From Helianthus annuus (lineage: Eukaryota > Streptophyta > Magnoliopsida > Asterales > Asteraceae), in assembly GCF_002127325.2 (NCBI RefSeq), contig NC_035435.2:128627893-128691892 (forward strand): a stretch of DNA of 64,000 bases, read 5' to 3'. The position numbers and the translations under genes were made by a program. Within the stretch, counting starts at the first letter, position 1; the number at the start of each line of letters is the position of its first letter. Positions 21,491 through 31,789 of this stretch are shown one piece after another. The notes beneath the pieces are model-generated. The model was not told the DNA's origin. It worked only from the letters and a program-made list of their open reading frames with translations, and searched no databases.

Positions 21491-22930
21491 GTTATTAGAT
21501 CCGCTAGCCCCAGCACTATTATATGGCAAGGTGGCACACCTTTCTACTATCAGCCCGCAGTTACTTACGCCATGCCACCCCTGTATTCGGCGGCGCTTAC
21601 ACCGCCTCATCAGCCTGTGGTCATGCCCGCGGGAATCATGAATGCCCCAGTGACTCCGGGAAACCAGGCCTACTTTCCCGGATATTACTTCGCACCCCCA
21701 TACGGGTACTTGCCTCCATATAGCGTCAATGTATGCTCCCCAGGGAACACCACAAGGGTATTCTCAACAGCCGCCATATGCAGCGTCTATGCCGCCTTGG
21801 TGGGCTCTTCCAGCGTCCCAACCGGTCTACAGTCAGCCCGCTCCCTCGGCGGAACCTTTATATGAGAGAGGAAACACATCCAGACCGCGTTTCTCCCCAG
21901 GAAGAGGCCCAATCTCAACAGTTAAAGTCACCCAAAATCCACTTACTGTAACCTAGGGGGTCACCCACCCCTCCTGTGCAACCCATCAACGTGGAGGACG
22001 ACGAACTTACCAGGCCATATAAACCAGTAGACGCCACCTTCAAGTCCAAATTCACTCGAAGGATAGCGGAAGCCCCTATCAAGGAAAAACCAAAGATGCC
22101 CCAGACGGTAGGCAAGTACGAAGGGTTAGGTGATCCAGATGATCATCTTAACCTATTTAAAAGTGCAGGAGAAGTAGCCTTCTGGCCCATGCCCCTTTGG
22201 TGCAAAATGTTTGTCCAAACGCTAGTAGGCGCGGCTCGTGTTTGGTGGGATAGCCTACCTACAGGAGAAATTGACAGTTTCGAAGACTTAGAGACCAAGT
22301 TCATCTTGCAATTCAGCCAACAGCCCAGACATACAAAAGATCGAAACGAGCTTCTCCACATCCGCCGGCGAGACAACGAAACGGTGGAGAATTTCATTGT
22401 GAGGTTCAATAAAGAAAGCTTGGCAATTCTAGGCGTTACAAATGATCTAGCATGCGGGGCTTTCTTGCAAGGAGTAAATGACGATGAGTTGTTAAGAACA
22501 CTTCATGGAAGGGATGGCGTACCTCCCACCATTGACGAAATACTAAGGATCGCTAAAGTGTATGTTATACAAGAAAAGGCCGTGGCCGCCAGTCACGCTG
22601 CCAACAGGAAAAAAGAGGCCATGAAAAACCTGGAAGAAAGAGAACAACGAGGGGCTAAAGGTAAAGGCAGAGGAGACAGATACCACAGGAGTGATAGGAC
22701 GGATTGACGGTACGACAGATCCAGAAACACTTACTCTAGGAATGATTCCGCTAAACCGCGATCCGACTACCCCAACTTAAGCAAAACGCCCGCTGAGATC
22801 TTGGCCTCGGAGAACCTCAAGTTTAATCCTCCAAAGCCGCTGAAAGACAATCCTAACAAAGATACAAGCAAATATTGTGAATATCATAAGGGAAGCGGCC
22901 ATGATACGAACGATTGTTTCCAGTTAAAAA
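21491..22930 (+). pseudogene. gag: Element B gag, main part with zinc knuckle, broken
   Basis: A Pro/Tyr-rich segment (21491-21956) changes frame near 21729. The Retrotrans_gag core is at 21976-22707, with VGKYEGLGDPDDHL, WWDSLP and FNKESLAI. A TGA at 22705 interrupts the Arg-rich segment that follows. The CCHC knuckle, KYCEYHKGSGHDTNDC, is at 22869-22916. Gag builds the particle and binds RNA. At least two frame breaks and one stop make it non-functional. Confidence 0.88.
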
Positions 22931-23795
22931 GCAGATTGAATATTTCGTGAAAGCGGGCAAATTGGCACACTTAGTGAGAGACATCAAGCAGGGTCCACCC
23001 GCCGTCAAGGAAGAGAATGATAAGGCGGCGGGAAAAAGACCACGAGAACTTAACATGGTACACGCCGACAAGGGAAAAGGGGCAAAGCAGAGTTTCTCCA
23101 CGCTCGAACCCTGGATGTTAGCAACCATGACTATTGAACCTCGCATGGAAGATTTACACCTTACTACGGATGCCCTGATCATATCAGCTGTAGTCGGGGA
23201 CTACCGCATGAGAAGAATCCTGGTAGATACTGGGAGTTCAGAAGACATTATTTATGAGCATTGTTTCAATAGAATGCAGCCAGAAGACAGGAAGCTGCTC
23301 GAGTCGGTGCACGCCCCCATCAAGGGTTTTATAGGAGAAAAGGTGGACCCAATTGGTCAGATTACCCTCCCAGTTACATTTGGACAAGAACCCAGAGAAA
23401 GAACCATACTCTTAACTTTCCTCGTGGTACGCGCTGAGTCATACCACAATGTGATCATTGGAAGGTTCACTCTGGGAAAATTGGACGCGATAGTCTCAGC
23501 GGCGCGAGGATTCATGCAGTTCCCTACCCCGCGGGGTATTGCAACAGTATTTCGTGACAAGATAGGAGAGGTGTTAAATACCAAAAGATGTCGCCAAGGA
23601 CCCACCGGAGCCACTGGTCCGGAAAGGTGGGTATTAAGCACACGCCATCCGGATCAGACAGTCACAATCAGGGACAGCCTCTCTCCCGAGATTAAAAACG
23701 ACTTGAAACAACTGCTGAGAAGAAATGTCGATATTTTCGCCTTTGAACATTCTGACATGATAGGAATCCCCGCGATAAGGCAGAGCACAAGCTAG
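22914..23795 (+). pseudogene. Element B protease region
   Basis: Aspartic protease with the active-site DTGSS (DTG at 23226-23234) in ILVDTGSSEDIIY, and the later hydrophobic IIGRFTLG segment. It cuts Gag-Pol in the particle. The frame is open for 293 residues, but it reaches this region only through a shift at the knuckle and ends early at 23795, before reverse transcriptase. Confidence 0.87.
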
Positions 23796-24751
23796 CAACG
23801 CTCCCAAGCATTAAGCCGGTCGCGCAGGGTAAACGCAGTATGGCTCCAGATCGAAAGGCAGCGGTTGTCAGAGAAGTACGAAAATTGGTGGAAGCCGGAA
23901 TCCTCAGAGAAACACAATACCATACATGGGTATCCAACCCAGTGATGGTAAAAAAACCCAATGGAATGTGGCGAATGTGCATTGATTTCAAAGATTTAAA
24001 TAAAGCATGCCCCAAAGACGCGTACCCACTGCCTGAAATCGACTTCAAGGTTGATTCCCTGGTACCCTACAGGTATAAGTGTTTCTTAGACGCTTACAAA
24101 GGGTATCATCAGATTAAGATGTCCAAAGAAGATGAAGAAAAAAAGGCGTTTCACACCGACGTGGGCATCTTTTGTTACACAAAGATGCCTTTCGGCCTAC
24201 GAAATGCTGGGGCTACTTATCAGCGACTCATGGACAAAGTTTTCGAACCACAAATTGGCAGAAATTTGGAAGTGTACGTCAATGATCTTGTAATCAAAAG
24301 CAGGGAAGAAAAGCAAATGCTAGAAGACATTGAGAAAACTTTCCAAAAGCCTAGAGAGTACAACATTAAACTCAACCCCAAGAAATGCTCTTTCGGGGTA
24401 GAAGAAGGGAAGTTCTTAGGAGTGATTGTCACCCGGGATGGTTTTAAAGCTAATCCAGAAAAGGTGGCCGCCATAACGCGGATGCCTTCCCCAAGAACGT
24501 TGAAAGAAGCCCTGGCTTTAAATGGGCAGCTAGTGGCGATCAACAGATTCTTAGCAAGGCATGCTGAAAAATCTTTGCCATTCATTAAGACGTTGAAAGA
24601 TTGCCTCAACAAAAAGAATTTCAAATGGACCAGCGAAGCGGAAGAAGCCTTACAAGACATGAAACGTTTCATAGAAAGATTACCCATGCTGACGGCACCA
24701 AGGCCTAATGAAGTGCTTAAATGTATTTGGCAGCAGCCCATAACGTGGTAA
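23780..24751 (+). pseudogene. Element B reverse transcriptase, catalytic Asp lost
   Basis: RVT_1 domain: VVREVRKLVEAGI, WRMCIDFKDLNKACPKD, FLDAYKGYHQI, FGLRNAGATYQRLMD. The catalytic YVDD box reads YVND, with an AAT codon at 24281-24283, so the enzyme would be dead even if expressed. The connection and first RNase H begin at PFIKTLKD...FKWTSEAEEALQ. A 1-base shift near 24717 ends this frame. Confidence 0.9.
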
Positions 24752-25575
24752 GCGCTGTGCTTATGGTGGAAAGAGATGGGAAGCAGACGCCCATATATTA
24801 CATCAGCCGAGTACTAGCTGAACCCGAAACGCGGTAACAAACCCTGGAAAAGCTGGTCCTAGCACTAGTTCATGCCACTCGGAGATTAAGAAGATATTTC
24901 CAAACACACTGCGTACAGGTCTTGACGAATTACCCGCTACAACAAATTTTACACAAGCCAGAGATCTCCGGAAGACTGGCCAAATGGGCAATTGAACTAG
25001 GCGCCTTGGATATTGAATACCAAAAACGAACAGCAGTCAAAGGGCAAGTAATCGCCGACTTCCTAGCTGAAATTCCTGAAGGAGAAACCATAGTAGACCC
25101 CGCCATCCGGGACGTCCCGGAATCTAGTACTGCCCGGCGGCCTTGGAAATTATACACCGACGTGTCATCAAGCGGAAAAGGGTCCGGGGCTGGTTTAATG
25201 TTAATAAGCCCAGACGAGATAAGGCTGATGTATACCTTACGTTTTGATTTCGAATGTTCCAACAACGAAGTAGAATATGAAGCACTACTTGCAGGTTTAA
25301 GAATGGCCCAGTCCATGGGAGCCACAAGGGTTGATGCATATATTGATTATTTACTAGTTAACAATCAAGTAAACGAAACATACAAGGCTAAAGATGAATC
25401 AGTGGCAAGATACCTGGCAAAAACGAAGGAGCTCATGGCTTCCTTTGATAACGTCACGCTCAACCACGTCAATAGAGGCAAAAATCAGATAGCAGATGCC
25501 CTCAGCAAACTCGCCACCTCAGGCATGGAAAAAGAAGTCAAAGTTGAGACGCTACAGGCACCATCAATCGAATGA
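24718..25575 (+). pseudogene. Element B RNase H and second (archaeal-type) RNase H
   Basis: The first RNase H part reads AHNVVSAVL, PIYYISR and LEKLVLALVHATRRLRRYF, with a stop near 24835. It is followed by LAKWAIELGALDIEY and ADFLAEI. A second RNase H domain then starts at WKLYTDVSSSGKGSGAG (catalytic D), with NNEVEYEALLAGL (E) and YIDYLLVNNQV (D). This extra domain is the mark of the Tat clade. The frame ends at 25575 after HVNRGKNQIADALSKLA. Confidence 0.87.
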
Positions 25576-26869
25576 CGGAATGTTCCCGCCGTCACAATGG
25601 AAGAACCGTGCTAGTACACCCTAGTACTAAAATTCCTCATCAATGGGGAGTTACCTTCCGCTAGGGGTGAAGCACAGAAGGTACAAACAAAGGCATTGCA
25701 ATATGAAGTCAATAACGGCGTCCTGTATAGAAAGTCATACTTGGGGCTGCTTTTGCGGTGCGTCTCTCCAACAGAAGCAAAGTACCTGATCAGCGAGATT
25801 CATTCAGGTTTATGTGGCATTCACGCCGGACCCCGGGCAGTAGTGGCCAAAATCCATAACGTCGGGTACTATTGGCCCGGGATGCACGAAGACGCCGTAG
25901 TAGAACTCAGGAAATGCCGTAGTTGCCAAAAATTTGCTCCCCAAACACTCAGGCCCAAGAACAACTTAATACCGGTTACAGCGGCATGGCCTTTTCAAAA
26001 ATGGGCCGTGGATATCGTGGGACCTTTCCCACCAGCCCCCGGAAAGTTAAAATACTTGATCGTGGCGATCGATTACTTTACCAAGTGGGTGGAAGCCAAA
26101 CCTTTGGCTAAAATCACGGCAGATAACGCCAAAAAGTTCCTTTGGGAACATATAGTATGTCGATTTGGACTGCCGTTATATCTAGTGAGTGACAATGGAA
26201 CACAGTTTACTGACAGGATTTTTCAAGAATGGTGCGCCGACCTTCAAATCCAGCAGATCTTCACATCAGTAGCGCACCCCCAAGGAAACGGCCAGGTGGA
26301 GCGGGCGAACAGAAGCCTGCTGGATGGTATAAAACGAAGATTAGGTTATGAGGGAAGCTCCTGGGTGGAGGAACTGCCAAACGTCCTCTGGGCACATCGG
26401 ACAATGCCTAAGACAAGCAATAATGAAACCCCTTTCAGCCTAACCTATGGCGCGGAAGCAATGATACCCGCAGAAACGAGATTGCCTTCACTACTTGAAG
26501 AAATAATGAAACCCCTTTCAGCCTAACCTAGCCACAGGCGACGACAATGATAAGCTTCTAAGGGAAGGCCTAGACCTACTTGAAGAAAGGCGCGAAGCAG
26601 CCGTGATCAGCGAAGCAAAATACAAGAAGACATTAGAAAGGTACTACAACAAACGTGTGGCCAAACACGTTTTCAAAGAAGGCGATTACGTCATGCGCGA
26701 TAATGAAGCAAGCAGGGTGGAACCTCTAGGCAAGCTGGGACCCAACTGGGAAGGCCCCTACGTCATCCAAGAAAACCTGGGCAAAGGGGCCTATTGCCTG
26801 TCCAGACTGGACGGTACCACTGTGCCACGTAGTTGGAACATAGCCCAACTGAGAAAATGTTACTTGTAG
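25576..26869 (+). pseudogene. Element B integrase, frameshifted near its end
   Basis: HHCC zinc domain (HSGLCGIHAG; CRSCQKF), DDE core with D in AVDIVGPF, D in VSDNGTQF and E in GQVERANRS, all present in 25696-26526. The C-terminal GPY/F domain (LGPNWEGPYVI, then PRSWNIAQLRKCYL) is at 26603-26869. A ~29-bp sequence, ATGAAACCCCTTTCAGCC and neighbours, occurs at 26423 and again at 26506. The second copy replaces the proper sequence and causes the stop at 26526. Confidence 0.9.
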
Positions 26870-27271
26870 TGCCTTGCTCCTAACAGCAAGAGTAGACACC
26901 CCTTTTGGAAGACAAATGTAATCCGTCCACAGCGATGTCACTTTGTCTCACTTCAGTTTGAGTTTAATAAAAGTTATTTATCTTTGGTTTTCATCATTAC
27001 TTAACAATACAAATTACCATCGCATTATAATTGCACATAACGGTAAACCACAAAAAGTACCCTTAAACACAAAATATTTTCAAACATATAAGTCATGGGG
27101 TCAATACATACAGCGCTGATAGCGGGTATCTTGGTAATAGATACGTTAACCGCTACAAAAAAGATAGGCATCTTGATAATAAGTGCATACGAACTATCTT
27201 AAACAAACCAAGTACTTATCCCTGTTGCTAAAAATCAACACATGGGAACCAAAAAGAACATGTTCTATCAC
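26870..27271. other. Element B non-coding spacer after pol
   Basis: A/T-rich, no frame with support on either strand. It separates convergent pol (plus) and the antisense frames (minus). Confidence 0.5.
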
Positions 27272-27724
27272 CTACTTGTGGGAACAGGTTGCCATCACCT
27301 CTGCAGGGGTATGCAGCACTGCACCACCACTAACCAACACAGGAGGATCAATGGCCAAATCACTGGTCGATCCCCCAGTTACCAACGGAGCTATTATCCC
27401 CGGATCGTCCACCGGATTCTTCATGGAACAACCACCGCGACGATGTTCGTACACCAAGCGGCAACGTTGAACAGGATCCACTGGTATAAGCTCCGTCAAT
27501 ACGTCAGCTGATGGCAATGTTACGTCAGGGTCAGCTGGCTGAGGATCTTCATAAATAACACTTTTGCATGCTCGATTTGCCCGGGCTGCAACAGCATGAG
27601 GAAGTGGCCCTCTCTTCCGCAGCATTGACCTCGTCACCGGAGTTTGCAACTGGACCAGACCGTCCGCGGCGTCCAAACGCCGGAAGATATCGGATAGCCT
27701 TTGTCTGTAGCTTTTTCGACTCAT
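27272..27724 (-). CDS. Second antisense frame of element B, hypothetical
   Basis: 150-residue open frame, MSRKSYRQRLSDIFRRLD at the start, Pro- and Val-rich later. It lies downstream of the large antisense gene in the same direction. I do not recognise it. The length of the open frame in an otherwise decayed element, and its place next to a known antisense gene, are the only support; it may also be a shadow or an extra 3' exon. Confidence 0.3.
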   Translation of the reverse strand: MSRKSYRQRLSDIFRRLDAADGLVQLQTPVTRSMLRKRGPLPHAVAARANRACKSVIYEDPQPADPDVTLPSADVLTELIPVDPVQRCRLVYEHRRGGCSMKNPVDDPGIIAPLVTGGSTSDLAIDPPVLVSGGAVLHTPAEVMATCSHK

Positions 27725-28046
27725 CCTGTCAAGTTACCAAATCAGGAAAAACAAACCCAATTTATAGAAGGGAGAAAAGTTAAACAGTCTTGACAGTGAT
27801 GACGATAGCAGCATTAATGAGAAATAATCATTACACGTCACATAGCCACATTGCAGAAAAACGGCGGCGTCAGCAATCATGACATTAGCATTAAAACCTC
27901 TGACAAATCATGCAGATATTTTCACAAAACCCAAGTAAAACAGTGTCATTACGAAAGTTGCAAGGAAATACAATACATGCCAAACAAAATAAACAAATTT
28001 TTTATTTTTCCTCAGACTCCCCCGCAGGGTCCAGTAGCAAGCGCAG
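27725..28046. other. Spacer between the two antisense frames
   Basis: No supported frame. Confidence 0.4.
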
Positions 28047-30860
28047 CTAATCTATACCATCTTCGTTCATCTTATCCATTAAATCCTCATAAGAAGATAG
28101 CGGTTCAGTGTATGCTGCCTCGAGGGCGTTCAACATGTCACTTTGAAATTTACCCTTTGCTGTGTGGAAGTCAGGAGTTATTTTGTCCAGCTGCTGGCAT
28201 TCCACGTAACCCTTATAAACGCCATCATGATGACCAGACTGATACGCAGCGGCGGATAGGCGATCTATCAGGGCTGTAAAAGGGGGTGATTGTCGGAGAT
28301 ACTCAAACGCCCCCACCAAGCCATTACACATTAACCAATTCCTACCAATTCCTATCGCCCCGCAGAGCCGCCAGCTGGCTAGTCAGGTCATCCACTTCAG
28401 CATTTGATTGCTCTAGGGCACCTTCCACCTCCTTCAGTCGGGCGGCGGAGGACGCGGTAAGCGTGTTATTCTGGGAAACAAGGGAATCGCAGTGGTTTTG
28501 AAGTTCTTTAAGCTTCCCTTCTCGCTCCTCCAGCTCCGCTTGTAGCGACCGGGCTTTGGCATGGGAGGCCTCTACCTCAGCAGTCAATCCCTGATACCGC
28601 TCTTGCACCTGAGACAAAAAATCAGTGTCAATTCGGAACTTTTCCAACTGAGTAGACATTTCAGATCTCACCTTTTGAGCTTCAACTATGGCCTTACGCT
28701 CCAACTCTTCCTGCACACTCTTAGCCTGAGCCAGGACCCGGTCTTTCTCCGCTATGTCGCGGGCTCACATTATTCGCTCCTCAGCAAGGTGGGCGGTCAC
28801 TCTCTTCAAATCATCCTCGGCTTTGTTTTGCTCCGACAAAAACCTAGCTTCCCTTAACCCAGCGGCCTGAAGTTGACTCTCCAAGCGGTACTTGTCATCT
28901 TTCAGTTCTTGGATAGTAGACCGCGTCTGGTGGAGGTGGGTGTTATCATGCATCCACCTGCGCCGGATCTCGGCTAACCTCCGGGGTTGACTCACGGAAT
29001 CGGCCATAATGGAGTTCATCAGATTTTCGTTGTTCAAACCTTCAACATATGCCACTTCAGCTAGGGGGTAAGCCCGCTCAACCCAGTGTTGAATCACTGG
29101 GGGAAAGATTAGCCTAGAAGATTCGGCGATTTTCCATTGGGGTTGGAAGCGTTTATCCTGGGCATTGGGATCCCAGCTGATGGTGGGCAGATAGAGGTCA
29201 TCGACCAGACAGGCACCATCGTCAGCAATACCACTACTAGACCCCCAGCGTCACTGGCAGCGGCACCCCCGGCACTGGTCGCCTCCTGAAGAACGGACAC
29301 GGCGGGTGCCTCCTTGTCGGCAGCAGAAAAAATACTCAGTGGTGAGTCAAACATAGAAGGAGCGACGCTGGAAGTCCGCGGTGTGGAAACTGGGCTAGTT
29401 GTGACAGTCACAGCTGCGGTAGGTGTAGGCGGAGGCATGGTACAGCTAATGGCAGCGGTAACGTTGGTCCGAGTTATGGGCTCCGTAGCGCTGCCAATGC
29501 CAGAACTGGGAAGCATCGCCCCCACAGACGGCATAGGGGTTGGTGTAACATTTTCAGTTTGAGCCCCGCTAGAGGTACCTGCATATAAAGTGGCAAAGTT
29601 CAGTAACACGAAGCTCATAATTTATAATAACATTTGAAAACGACAAATACATACCAAGTGGTAGGGCATAGGCAGCCTGCACAACCTGAAACGCGCTCAA
29701 AGTAGGAGCAACAAACGTCTTCCGTTTTTTCGACACATGAACAGGGCTCCTCATCACAGCGGTAGTAGGAGCATCTCCCCTAGTGAGCGTTGTCCCACCA
29801 ACGGAAGAAGCGGCCGCACCGGCCGCCATGTAGTTCCCCCCTGTAAGCTTTATCCAGGTGGGTCTTTTCTCCAAAGTAGAAACACCGCTACTCGGGACAG
29901 GAGGCAGGGGAGAAATATATGCAGCAGTATCCGCTGGTAAAGCAGGTAACACAAACTGCTCCAGGTGCATCCCCAACACGTGCGGCTCCCCTTCATCAAG
30001 AACGCGGTCCGCGGCCCTCAATGCAAGATGCCGCGGAGGGTCAACAAAATCAAACAGGCTCCATTCCCCTGTGAAGTATACACATATTATTTCTAAAACG
30101 GCAACATTAATGACCAAAGATAAACAAGTATACCTGCATCATCCCTCTGAAAGGAAGGGTACTGCCTGATGTCACGCCACAACAAACTCATACCTGCCAT
30201 CACCAGGGCCCCTTCCGGGATTACTGTGCACTCGAAAGGGCGGCCACATAACTTGGTATATAGGGCGTTCGAAATATATGCATCCTCAGAAGGACCATCG
30301 TTTTTAACCTTGTCTTTTGGCCCCTTTTCTCTCCAGTGCATCTCGCTAGGAATCACAGAGGCATCGATGTAGAAAAATTTCTTTTTCCAATCCTTGTCTT
30401 TGGAACTGGTAGGAATATCCCTCAGACAAGAGACGTCGGTATCCCTCCGGTCGAAGGTGAAAAAAGGGAATTTCCACACAAGTACAAAGAAAGCCCTAAA
30501 CACAATAAGTTTCGGAATGTGACCTAGGGCTACACAAGCAAATTCGAACTGACGAAGTTTCACTAATCCCAATGGATGTAATTGAGAAATGTGAATATGG
30601 TAATACTCGAATACCATTTTAAGGAACTTGGTAATGGGTAGCCGAAAGTTGCAAAATCTGAAGAAATCACTAAACAATGTGATTTTGCCCTCTTTTAACG
30701 GAAATGATGTATCCGTTTTCGATGGCAACACGGGATTCCACTCAGCCCTGATGCCATAATCTTGCACAAGGTTGTGATAAGACACAACGCCCCACTTGCA
30801 GAACAAGGCATCAGCGTTGGCGGGGACGGAGGAAGAAGGTTCACCGGTTTTAGAAGCCAT
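28047..30860 (-). pseudogene. Antisense gene of Tat element (PF04195 'putative gypsy type transposon' family), three exons
   Basis: Exon 1 30134-30860, exon 2 29655-30068, exon 3 28047-29578. Both introns (30069-30133 and 29579-29654) have GT-AG ends and keep the frame. Residues ~30-240 carry the family's conserved domain (DFFRFCNFRLPITKF, YHIHISQLHPLGLVKLRQFE, FFVLVWKFPFF). The middle is Ser/Thr/Pro/Ala-rich. The last ~350 residues form a long coiled coil (QKVRSEMSTQLEKFR and neighbours). The function of this family is unknown. Exon 3 has a frame change near 29230-29255, a TGA at 28765-28767 and a 10-bp tandem duplication near 28336-28357 that shifts the frame. Confidence 0.85.
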
Positions 30861-30929
30861 TTTGGTGGAACACGGAAGTGCTAGACCAAGATACGAGGAG
30901 ATGGAATTTGAATCTCACAAGTAGAGGCA

Positions 30930-30938
30930 CTATTTATA
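30930..30938 (-). promoter_or_regulatory. TATA box of the antisense gene
   Basis: Minus strand TATAAATAG, about 70 bp upstream of the ATG at 30860. It suggests that the antisense gene has its own promoter between its start and the 3' LTR. Confidence 0.6.
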
Positions 30939-31120
30939 AAGGCAACTTTTCAAATTCAAAAAGGCGAACGGACGGAAACACGTGTCAGAACAGGGTATAT
31001 ACAGCTGTCACCCCAATGATGATTTAACTATCACATCCTGTCTTGTCGCCGCCATTTTCTCATAACATATAACTTTTCTTTTCTCTTAGTCCGATCTCAT
31101 GAAATTCTTTTCATAACTTC

Positions 31121-31133
31121 GGACTGGGGGACA
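31121..31133 (+). other. Element B polypurine tract
   Basis: GGACTGGGGGACA directly before the 3' LTR. Confidence 0.8.
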
Positions 31134-31576
31134 TGACGAGGTATGACCCGAATCGGCTAACCCGACCCGGTCATTACCTACTATTTTATTATAAATGAAT
31201 AATTATAAATGGTTATTCTAGAATATTCCATCTTCGCATGGAAGGTTGCACAACCAAATCTCCAACTTTTTAGGAAGATCATGCAAATCCCTAACTTATC
31301 GGAGCCCATCCTAAGTTAGGAGAAACCCTAATAGTAAACTATAAATAGAGGTAAACATCTAAGGTATGGATCATGTACTCTCTCACCGTTTCTCTCTCTA
31401 TACACACATTCCTTTACTCCCAAAACCGAGACTTATCTCACGCCGGAGGGTGGTTACAGGAATAACCCCATTCCTGTAACGAGTCCTAACGGTGTTCTGT
31501 TTTGCAGTTAAGCTGTTCGGATGGTCAGGTGTTGGAGTCCCTGTTGGATAATATCGAGAAGGTCAGCGTTTCTTCA
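31134..31576 (+). repeat. Element B 3' LTR
   Basis: 443 bp, same ends as the 5' LTR, followed by the target copy TCCTC at 31577-31581. Confidence 0.93.
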
Positions 31577-31581
31577 TCCTC

Positions 31582-31613
31582 CATGTAGAAGAGGAGAAAA
31601 ATGATTATGAATG
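31582..31613 (+). pseudogene. Ser/Pro-rich protein exon 2, right half
   Basis: Continues the reading frame of 18219-18248 with HVEEEKNDYEW and ends at a GTCGGT donor. Family proteins have an EKNDYEWLLTPPDTP-type segment here. Confidence 0.65.
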
Positions 31614-31789
31614 GTCGGTACTTATGCGTTCCGTATGCTCTTTATTTCATGTTAGCCCTGAACAATAAAACAATGAAGAAAAATAATGAATAATTTGGTT
31701 TGAAAAGAATATACTACAAAACTGTAGAATGACAATATTCCCTAAATTCAAAGCTCTCGTGAAATCCATAATTGTAAAAGGGCTTGGTT

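Larger units (their letters stand above)
18249..31576 (+). mobile_element. Element B: Tat-lineage Ty3/Gypsy retrotransposon with antisense gene
   Basis: Full length with 443-bp LTRs, 5-bp target duplication TCCTC (18244-18248 and 31577-31581), primer site, gag-pol on the plus strand and a spliced antisense gene before the 3' LTR. Two signs place it in the Tat clade: a second RNase H between the ordinary RNase H and integrase, and the long 3' region with an antisense frame. It is about 13.3 kb, of which 2430 bp is a nested solo LTR. The LTRs differ at roughly 11 sites plus two single-base gaps (about 97% identical), and gag-pol is full of breaks, so it is old and inactive. Confidence 0.93.

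Noticed and set aside
29314..30169. Plus-strand frames over the antisense gene
   Set aside because: Shadows of exons 2 and 3, rich in Ser/Thr/Ala because the true gene is.
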